Positions 52,148 to 58,813 of a stretch of 64,000 nt of DNA are shown piece by piece; position 1 is the first letter of the stretch, and the number at the start of each line of letters is the position of its first letter. Both the position numbers and the translations under genes were made by a program. The notes below the pieces were generated by a model that saw only the letters and a list, made by a program, of their open reading frames with translations, had not been told where the DNA came from and did not search any database. The DNA is from Winogradskyella sp046545555 (GTDB lineage Bacteria > Bacteroidota > Bacteroidia > Flavobacteriales > Flavobacteriaceae). Where the stretch lies: contig NZ_JBHZTH010000005.1 of the NCBI RefSeq assembly GCF_046545555.1, forward strand, positions 124,001-188,000. Direction: 5' to 3'.

Positions 52148-52171
52148 CTAACAGATATACGATACTGTTAG
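52148..52171. promoter_or_regulatory. Inverted repeat before the phosphorylase gene
   Basis: CTAACAG (52148-52154) and CTGTTAG (52165-52171) are perfect 7-base arms with a 10-base spacer. The site lies in the 92-base gap between the extracellular-protein genes and the cytosolic enzymes, 23-46 bases before the TTG start. It may be an operator or an attenuator; there is no T run for a standard terminator. Confidence 0.4.
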
Positions 52172-52217
52172 CCCAATTTATTTAAAAGGAAAGCTTGTAA
52201 AACCTTCCATGTAATAA

Positions 52218-52991
52218 TTACTGTACTATTAAAGAGACGTTATCTATATTAACAAGTCCTGCTTCGCCATTAGAATCAAACAAAACTCTTGCGTCTGGTG
52301 CTCCAAAACTTGTAGCCGTTAATATCAATTGATATTGCTGTTGTGTACTATTAATGCTTACAGTTTGAACTGTATTTGAAAAATCTCCTCCACTTAGTCC
52401 TATACCTGCTATTATATCTCTATCGCCGTCAGACCACGCATCGAACGTTAATACATAAGTAGTTCCTTGCACTATTTCTAGCTTCTGGCTCATATTTACC
52501 AAAAACGGCTGCATTGGATTTGGATTTGTAATATTCACTTGGTAGAATGTATTTCCATTTTCCGTTACAGTAGGCGCAGGACTATTATCGTCTACGCCTT
52601 GAATCCATGGATTACTCCCGTTTTCAAAATCACCATTAATTAGTAAACCACTGCTAAAAATATTTTCTATTACAAAAGTATCTTGTTGTGTATCGGAATT
52701 TCCGTTTGCATCAAAAGCAGTTAGAGTAACTGTATACATGCCATCATCAAAAACTACTACAGGATCGATTAGCGTAGACGTTGTTCCGTTACCAAAATCC
52801 CATAAAAAACTAGTTGCATTTTCAGAAATATTTGTAAAAGAAATAGTTCTTGAATTCACAGTGCTAATGAAGTTTGCTTTTAATGTTACTGCTTGTAAAT
52901 CTTCATTGTCATCATCACTACAAGAGGTCAATGAAAGAGATAATAAAACAATAAAAAGTGTACTTATCTGATTTATTTTAAAAATTTTCAT
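52218..52991 (-). CDS. PKD-domain and CBM4/9-like lipoprotein
   Basis: 257 residues; lipoprotein signal ends LSLTSC. Residues ~35-110 form a PKD beta-sandwich (ISFTNISENATSFLWDFGNG, YTVTLTAFDANG). Residues ~115-257 are a CBM4/9-like module (LLINGDFENGSNPWIQG, TYVLTFDAWSD, LVNIDNVSLIV) resembling the N-terminal module of the T9SS protein at 36194-37786. There is no catalytic domain. Likely an outer-membrane surface glycan-binding protein for beta-glucan, taking the place of a SusD-like binder. It lies 15 bases after the GH16 gene in the same operon. Confidence 0.85.
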   Translation of the reverse strand: MKIFKINQISTLFIVLLSLSLTSCSDDDNEDLQAVTLKANFISTVNSRTISFTNISENATSFLWDFGNGTTSTLIDPVVVFDDGMYTVTLTAFDANGNSDTQQDTFVIENIFSSGLLINGDFENGSNPWIQGVDDNSPAPTVTENGNTFYQVNITNPNPMQPFLVNMSQKLEIVQGTTYVLTFDAWSDGDRDIIAGIGLSGGDFSNTVQTVSINSTQQQYQLILTATSFGAPDARVLFDSNGEAGLVNIDNVSLIVQ

Positions 52992-53006
52992 GATTTTGTT
53001 TTTAAA

Positions 53007-53849
53007 TTAATTATAAACTCTTACATAATCAACAAACATTCTTTGTGGAAATTCAGTTTCCGCATTGGGCGCTCCTGGTAAATTTCCTCCTACTGCTATA
53101 TTTATAATCATAAAGAATGGACGGTTAAAAACCCATTCACCTGCATTTACAGGATCACCATCTATTACAGCTTCTTCAGCAACAGTTTCTGGGGTAATTG
53201 ATTGATATAAATCTCCATCTACATAGTAGTTAATATAATCTGGACCCCATTCTATTCCAAAAATATGGAAATCAGTATCGAAGCGGTCGTTTTCTAATTC
53301 ATACTCTTTTGTTATTGCTTCACCAGCATTATAACCTGGTCCATGTGCAGTTCCGAAAACGACAGTTGGTGAATCGCCTAAATATTCCATAATATCAATC
53401 TCACCGCATTGTGGCCAAGGATTTTGATCACAATCATTTCCTAATAACCAAAATGCTGGCCATATACCTTTGCCATACGGTAAACGAATACGTGCCTCAA
53501 AACGACCATATTGTTGCTCAAATAAGCCCTGTGTTATTAGTCTCCCAGACGTATAATTAGAACCTTCAAAATCTTCTTCTTGAGCAGTAATAACAAGTAC
53601 TCCATTATCTACATTAACATTTTCTGGTCGATCTGTATAATATTGAAGTTCGTTATTTCCCCAGCCTGGTATACCTTGTGCGGTTCCATCTCCTATCTCA
53701 AAAGCCCAAAGTGATGGGTCTGGTGTGCCATCCACATCAAACTCTTCAGATAAAACTAAATTATTGAGTTGAGCCACATCTTGTGTTTCGTCGGGATCAC
53801 ATCCTATAAATAAGAATGCAATTAATACAGCAAATGATATATTTTTCAT
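53007..53849 (-). CDS. GH16 laminarinase-type endo-beta-1,3-glucanase lipoprotein
   Basis: 280 residues from the ATG whose complement is at 53847-53849; an upstream in-frame start at 53882 would add eleven charged residues before the lipoprotein signal (FLFIGC) and is rejected. GH16 jelly-roll with the catalytic motif GEIDIMEY: nucleophile Glu 150, Asp 152, acid/base Glu 155; the extra residue in ExDxxE is the beta-bulge type of laminarinases. Also seen: YYTDRPENVNVDNG, GRFEARIRLPYGKGIWPAFW, FGIEWGP. It should cut laminarin into oligosaccharides at the cell surface. It is 55 bases after the preceding lipoprotein gene, taking the shorter start. Confidence 0.94.
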   Translation of the reverse strand: MKNISFAVLIAFLFIGCDPDETQDVAQLNNLVLSEEFDVDGTPDPSLWAFEIGDGTAQGIPGWGNNELQYYTDRPENVNVDNGVLVITAQEEDFEGSNYTSGRLITQGLFEQQYGRFEARIRLPYGKGIWPAFWLLGNDCDQNPWPQCGEIDIMEYLGDSPTVVFGTAHGPGYNAGEAITKEYELENDRFDTDFHIFGIEWGPDYINYYVDGDLYQSITPETVAEEAVIDGDPVNAGEWVFNRPFFMIINIAVGGNLPGAPNAETEFPQRMFVDYVRVYN

Positions 53850-53904
53850 CCTTAAGAATTTATTTAAATTTCTATTTTCCATCTTAATTATTTTTTACAA
53901 AGTC

Positions 53905-55344
53905 TTATTCGTTATAAAAGTATATGTTATCGAAGTACACATTTGATATTGTTGGATTTGCGCCTATCTGAGAATTAAATAATAATAATCCCAAACTAGA
54001 TCTATCAACAAGACCTGCAAATTGATCTAAAGGTATATCAAATCCTACCCAACCATCGGTCGCTAAGTCAGTTGATGTAATTGTAAAACCACCTGTTTGA
54101 TTGGTAGCTCCATAATTTGTTAGCTCTAACAATATTCTATCCCCTACTTGTAATTCTTCTTGGACATTAATGTCTATGTGCATATGCGTCATTCCTGTCG
54201 CATCTATAGTTGGAACTGCTTCTGATGGAAATATGACCCCATTAAATACTATTCCCACAAAATTGAGATCCGTATAACTTATTATAGCTTGATCTCCGAT
54301 TGGAAGTACACCACCTAAAGTAGTTTGAAAAGGCGCAAAGAATGAGTTATAACGAGAAACATCCACATCTACATAAGCGTCACTAAAAAGAGAGATTACT
54401 GAACTTGCATCTCTTGTTGGTGCGGGAGCAAATTCAAAAGGGCCCGATACCTCGAGGGTTAAAGAACCTTCTGCTAAAACTCCACTTATAGAAGCTGTAA
54501 TTGTAGTTGTACCTTCATTTAAAACAGTAATCTCACCTAAGTTTGAAATTGTAGCTACACTAGGATCAGAAGAAATAAAATTAAAGTAGTTTGGCGTGGC
54601 ACTCACAGTTTGATTAATACCCGAAGCCAAATTAACTTTATACCCTAAACCTGTAGCTTGAATCACTGAACCACTAAAGGCTTGCTGAGTAACCATTTCT
54701 CCGTTAAATATTTGAGGTCTTGGTTGACCTAGCGTACCTAAATTCTCAAATCTTAGCTCATCTATCCAAAATGTAAAACCAAACCCATTTGTACTTTGTG
54801 TGCCAGCTGAGAAAAGAAACATTCCTTTTTCTTGAGTTAAAAGAGATGGATCTGGAATTGGAATTGTGTATTTTCTCCAATCGGTAGATAATTGAACATT
54901 AGCTAAAGTAACTGCGAAATTACTTTCTTCAAAATCAGTACCAAAACCTACTTCACCGATGGTGCCTGTAGTTGATCCTTTGGCCCAAAAAGTTAAGGCA
55001 TCATATCCTGTAAGGTTTCTCCCTGCTCCTCTGTCTTTAAAAATACCACCTATAAACCCACCATTAGGATCATTAGGAGCAGGTACATCTATACGGATTG
55101 ATGTAGTGCCTTCAAATGAAACGTCATCATCTGTTCCAAAGCCTTCTGTATTTGCTCCACCTGCAGGATCAAAAGATTTAAAGAAATCGTCTGTAAGACC
55201 TACTGGTGCATCTGTAAAAATATCTGCTGTATTTGGGAATGTTGACTCAGTAGCGTCATCCGAAATATCTCTCTCACAACCTACAGCTATTAACAATAGC
55301 ATAAGTAATGCTGTATTTAATTGTATTAACTTTTTAGTTTTCAT
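53905..55344 (-). CDS. Surface glycan-binding-type lipoprotein with Big-2-like domain
   Basis: 479 residues; lipoprotein signal ends LLIAVGC. Residues ~40-205 form a beta-sandwich like carbohydrate-binding or galactose-binding modules (DALTFWAKG, WRKYTIPIPD, FTFWIDELRFEN). Residues ~215-300 form a bacterial Ig-like (Big-2) domain (FISSDPSVATISNLGEITVL, GTTTITASISG). Residues ~310-479 are the module shared with the T9SS protein at 36194-37786 (APTRDASSVISLFSDAY, TGMTHMHIDINV, DNIYFYNE). No enzyme motifs. Its place, directly after the barrel-enzyme gene with 12 bases between, is where SusD or a surface glycan-binding protein would stand in a classical polysaccharide locus; it is not SusD-like (no TPR fold visible). 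Confidence 0.8.
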   Translation of the reverse strand: MKTKKLIQLNTALLMLLLIAVGCERDISDDATESTFPNTADIFTDAPVGLTDDFFKSFDPAGGANTEGFGTDDDVSFEGTTSIRIDVPAPNDPNGGFIGGIFKDRGAGRNLTGYDALTFWAKGSTTGTIGEVGFGTDFEESNFAVTLANVQLSTDWRKYTIPIPDPSLLTQEKGMFLFSAGTQSTNGFGFTFWIDELRFENLGTLGQPRPQIFNGEMVTQQAFSGSVIQATGLGYKVNLASGINQTVSATPNYFNFISSDPSVATISNLGEITVLNEGTTTITASISGVLAEGSLTLEVSGPFEFAPAPTRDASSVISLFSDAYVDVDVSRYNSFFAPFQTTLGGVLPIGDQAIISYTDLNFVGIVFNGVIFPSEAVPTIDATGMTHMHIDINVQEELQVGDRILLELTNYGATNQTGGFTITSTDLATDGWVGFDIPLDQFAGLVDRSSLGLLLFNSQIGANPTISNVYFDNIYFYNE

Positions 55345-55356
55345 ATTTCTATTTTT

Positions 55357-58300
55357 TTATTTACCAATATTTATATTCACGTAAGTTCTAATTTCCCATT
55401 CACTTCCATTAGGAAAACCTACTGGACTTAATGGTGCGACACCAAATTCTGGTGCTTGATTAGGTAAAAATCGAGGCGAGAATTGATCTAGTGAACGCCA
55501 TGTGCCTCTTATTCCAATTGTGGTACTTGGTAATATAAACCAATCTGGTTTACCTAAAGATGTTGAAACATCTAGCATAAGTTGCAGTGGAAACGTAAGG
55601 TTAAAATCTCTATGGTAATCAAATGGACCCCAATCATTGACTTTGACGTGAGTTTCAAATTTCATCTTCTTATAGATGGCTCTGATGTCACCACCAAAAC
55701 GTTTAATCAATCTATCGCTATCACCATTTGCTTGGCCATTACCATAATAAAAGTTACCAATAATACCAAAATCGGTACCTAACTTAGAAACCATCCTAGA
55801 GTGTACTTCCCATAAGTCTTCTGCTGGTGCAGAATCTGGAAAAGCAAAAAATGTACGGTTAGCTAAGAAACCAATATGAGCATCTTGTGTTGTTGGCAAA
55901 TGACGAAATACAAAACCTAAATTCATCGCAAATTTCGCATCTTCAGATCTATCGTTATCCCACTGATACATCCATGTTCCTGGGGTAGGGTCGTAAGTAA
56001 ATAATATCTCACCTGCTGTCGTTTCTCTATTACCTCCTCTTACGGCAAAAGGATCATCAATAACGTTTCTCAATCTACCTGGTGCATTAACATCATTTGG
56101 CATTGGATCTACTAATGGTTTTTGGTACATAAAGTTCGGTGCTACTTGTATATTTCCGAATGAATAAGTAAAACCTGTTAAAAAATTTGACATATTACCA
56201 CTACCACTATCCTTCAGTTTCCATCCAGTAAATGTTTGTGTTGCATCAAAACCTCCGGCAGCAACAAGTCCCATAATAGCGCCTTGTGCATACATATTAA
56301 ATCGTCCTCCTTGGTATGTCACTTTTGCTTTACCTCCCCAATTATCTTTACCTGAAACTTTATCGTCGAAAACGGTGTAGTTTCCTGAACTACCTCTAAC
56401 ATTCTGAAAGGTACTTCCATTAAGAGGACTTCCACCCCAAATACCACCTACAACAACATCAAACTTCCCAAATTCTCTTTCTACGGCAAGCGTTGCTCTC
56501 TCTGTCGGAAAAGCAGGTATAATACCACTTCGTAATTGATTTTGATCTAATACTCGTCGTCCAGTAGCATCAAATTCTAAATCTGTCTCCATATCTCTAT
56601 GATAAATACCAGTAACATCAAATTTTCCAACTTTTTTATGATATTTCAGCAATGCTGTTGGATTTGCGCCCCACCATAGCTGAGGACCGAAAGCTGCTTT
56701 TAAACCTTCAAAATCGCCTTTACCATCAATCTCTAAACCTAAAATTTCACCACCATAAATATCTAAGTTAGGTCCGTAATTAGCTTCAGGATATAAACCG
56801 AAGAAATCTCCTTCATATTGCCAGTGATAATGACCTGTTCTGTAAAAACCTCTTAAATCAAAATCTTTTGCATTCCATTCAAATTCTGCTTGGTATACAT
56901 TAACTCTATTCGCATCACCTAATACAACATTTCCATTATCAGAATTCACGGTGATTGGTCGTGACCTGTTTTCATAGAAAATTTCATCGATTGGATTTTG
57001 AGCTACATTTCCAACTATATTAAAATTAACCTCGGCTCTAACGTTTGGCGCAGGATTTCCTTCTATACCAATAAAATAAGACTGCATATGGTCAAACCCT
57101 AGTTGATTTGGAAATGTAGTACCATCTACTTCTGGTGTATCTGGTGTAGTAATAAGACTACCACCTGTACTAAACGTAGTAAAATTAGCTGTTAATTGAC
57201 TTATTCTAATTTTCTGAGCATCATTACCTCCTAATGCAGCTTTATCCCCTCTTGCTCGAAGAACGGCGTCCATGATTTGAATATTATTGAAATAATCATT
57301 TAAAAAAGATGGTGTGATACCTTCTCCGTAAGGGTTAAGTTTATGCGCCTCTTTTAAAACATAATATGCTGCTCTTGGATATAGATCATATAATCCACGC
57401 TCATTAGTTGGTCCTTTTGCACAAATACCAAACCATTCCTCATTCATATTATTTTGATCTGGCCCAGGTAAATCTATTGAATAACCACCATTAGACCATG
57501 ATGCATTATTATCATGCTTTTCCGCATTTTTTCTGTCATCAAAACCAAACTTCCACCAACCATCACTAAATTGAAATGTAAAACCACCTATAGAGTTTCC
57601 TGCCTTACCTTGACCTGCTGCATTTTGATAAATTTCTTTCCAATTACTTAGCATGTAATAGGCTTGTGCTTTTTGATCTTCCTTATTGTCTTTAGCGTTA
57701 AAAGCATCTGCACCAAACTCAGTAAACATTAATGGCATATCGAGTTTTTCTTTTACAACATCGAACATATCTGTAAAAGATGCACCCCTATAAGTATTTG
57801 TACCGTAAATGTCTACATCTTTACATTCTTCAGCTATAATATCAATAAAAAGAACATCACCATTACAAATAGCAACTGGATGAGAACTATCAATTCCCTT
57901 CATTACTTTTGCAGCCTCATTCATCAATTTATACATTGGTCGTCCGCGACTTTCCCCTATAGCAATCTTTTTCTCTTCTTCATCTGGAAAATCTTCTGTT
58001 TCTGCACCTTGCCAGAATAATCCATAATTATTTTCATTACCTAATAAATACATAAGTAAACCTGGAGTATCTTTATACTCACTAACCAAAGTAGTTATTT
58101 CGCTCATCAAATGATCTTTAGTAACTTGATCATCATAAATAGTAACAGGCGTCCATACGCCATCTAAGGTTAAACCATATCTACCAAATGAATGATTAAG
58201 CATTGTATAGATTCCGTAGTTCTCATATATATACTGTATCCATCTTGCTGGAACACCAGTATATTGACGGACTACGTTTACACCCATATTTTTTAATAAA

Positions 58301-58539
58301 GACATTTCGGAATCTAAACCAGATTTTATGATGTCGTCTGATTTTTTCCAAAAATTGGCATCTATGGTATTTGTTCCGATTGGAATATAATCCCAATTCA
58401 TACCATTAATTATAAAGTCTTCCCCATTTACAATCAATTTCATTCCATCACTATTCTTTTGAACTGATACTTTATCAGTTTGACCAAAAGCTGGAATCGC
58501 AATTAGTATGAATATTAATCTTAGAAAGTGTTTTTTCAT
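55357..58539 (-). CDS. GH-A glycosidase domain fused to an outer-membrane beta-barrel
   Basis: 1060 residues. Signal peptide (IAIPAFGQ, 1-20). Residues ~25-415 are a GH2/GH72-like clan-A TIM barrel: VNGEDFIINGMNWDYIPIG, MGVNVVRQYTG, acid/base Glu 169 in LLGNENNYGLFW, nucleophile Glu 274 in MFTEFGADAF. From ~430 to the end the sequence alternates short turns and amphipathic strands (AEVNFNIVGNV, QAEFEWNAKDFDLRGFYRTG, GKFDVTGIYHRDM, FDVVVGGIWGG, NIQVAPNFMYQKP, WEIRTYVNINIGK), as in outer-membrane carbohydrate porins; the last strand starts WEIR and the protein ends in GK. No TonB plug, TonB box or carboxypeptidase-like domain is seen. First gene of the operon, the place usually held by susC; likely a pore with an attached hydrolase for the target glucan (inference). 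Confidence 0.8.
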   Translation of the reverse strand: MKKHFLRLIFILIAIPAFGQTDKVSVQKNSDGMKLIVNGEDFIINGMNWDYIPIGTNTIDANFWKKSDDIIKSGLDSEMSLLKNMGVNVVRQYTGVPARWIQYIYENYGIYTMLNHSFGRYGLTLDGVWTPVTIYDDQVTKDHLMSEITTLVSEYKDTPGLLMYLLGNENNYGLFWQGAETEDFPDEEEKKIAIGESRGRPMYKLMNEAAKVMKGIDSSHPVAICNGDVLFIDIIAEECKDVDIYGTNTYRGASFTDMFDVVKEKLDMPLMFTEFGADAFNAKDNKEDQKAQAYYMLSNWKEIYQNAAGQGKAGNSIGGFTFQFSDGWWKFGFDDRKNAEKHDNNASWSNGGYSIDLPGPDQNNMNEEWFGICAKGPTNERGLYDLYPRAAYYVLKEAHKLNPYGEGITPSFLNDYFNNIQIMDAVLRARGDKAALGGNDAQKIRISQLTANFTTFSTGGSLITTPDTPEVDGTTFPNQLGFDHMQSYFIGIEGNPAPNVRAEVNFNIVGNVAQNPIDEIFYENRSRPITVNSDNGNVVLGDANRVNVYQAEFEWNAKDFDLRGFYRTGHYHWQYEGDFFGLYPEANYGPNLDIYGGEILGLEIDGKGDFEGLKAAFGPQLWWGANPTALLKYHKKVGKFDVTGIYHRDMETDLEFDATGRRVLDQNQLRSGIIPAFPTERATLAVEREFGKFDVVVGGIWGGSPLNGSTFQNVRGSSGNYTVFDDKVSGKDNWGGKAKVTYQGGRFNMYAQGAIMGLVAAGGFDATQTFTGWKLKDSGSGNMSNFLTGFTYSFGNIQVAPNFMYQKPLVDPMPNDVNAPGRLRNVIDDPFAVRGGNRETTAGEILFTYDPTPGTWMYQWDNDRSEDAKFAMNLGFVFRHLPTTQDAHIGFLANRTFFAFPDSAPAEDLWEVHSRMVSKLGTDFGIIGNFYYGNGQANGDSDRLIKRFGGDIRAIYKKMKFETHVKVNDWGPFDYHRDFNLTFPLQLMLDVSTSLGKPDWFILPSTTIGIRGTWRSLDQFSPRFLPNQAPEFGVAPLSPVGFPNGSEWEIRTYVNINIGK

Positions 58540-58634
58540 AATCTTAATTTTTAGAAAGGTTTCGTTAGGTCAGCTGTATACTGAATTTAATAATTTAAAA
58601 ATAATATTAAATTTTATCGATTTCACAAAATAGG

Positions 58635-58655
58635 CCTATACAAAAAATATACAAT
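58635..58655 (-). promoter_or_regulatory. Candidate operator/promoter site before the beta-glucan operon
   Basis: On the + strand CCTATACAAAAA, two bases, ATACAAT; matches 37862-37882 at 19 of 21 positions. It contains two TATACAA units 11 bases apart. On the coding strand a TTG lies at its upstream edge and TATTTTG immediately downstream, about 19 bases apart, so it sits between -33- and -7-like elements, 96 bases before the start codon. Confidence 0.6.
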
Positions 58656-58770
58656 TCAATAAATCGTTTACTATTTTGATAAAAATGCAGTTTAAAGCCT
58701 TGTTTTTTGAGTTATCAACTTATTAATTATTGGTCAGTAATTAGTTGAAATAAGAACTAAATAACAGTAA

Positions 58771-58789
58771 TGTATAGGTTATGTATAGG
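58771..58789. promoter_or_regulatory. Tandem TGTATAGG motifs, 11-bp spacing
   Basis: TGTATAGG occurs at 58771-58778 and again at 58782-58789, exactly one helical turn apart; a further TGTATAG is at 58803-58809. They lie between the regulator gene's stop and the operon's first start, in the opposite orientation to the site at 58635. Fits tandem binding by a HTH protein. Confidence 0.55.
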
Positions 58790-58813
58790 TTGAAATTAGA
58801 TTTGTATAGTTCT

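Noticed and set aside
52148..52171. Classical LacI-type operator
   Set aside because: LacI-family sites usually have a CG at the exact centre of symmetry; here the CG is displaced, so the inverted repeat is reported only as an unassigned element.
55357..58539. SusC homologue
   Set aside because: It takes the susC position and has a barrel-like C-terminus, but the N-terminal half is a TIM-barrel glycosidase and no plug domain exists.
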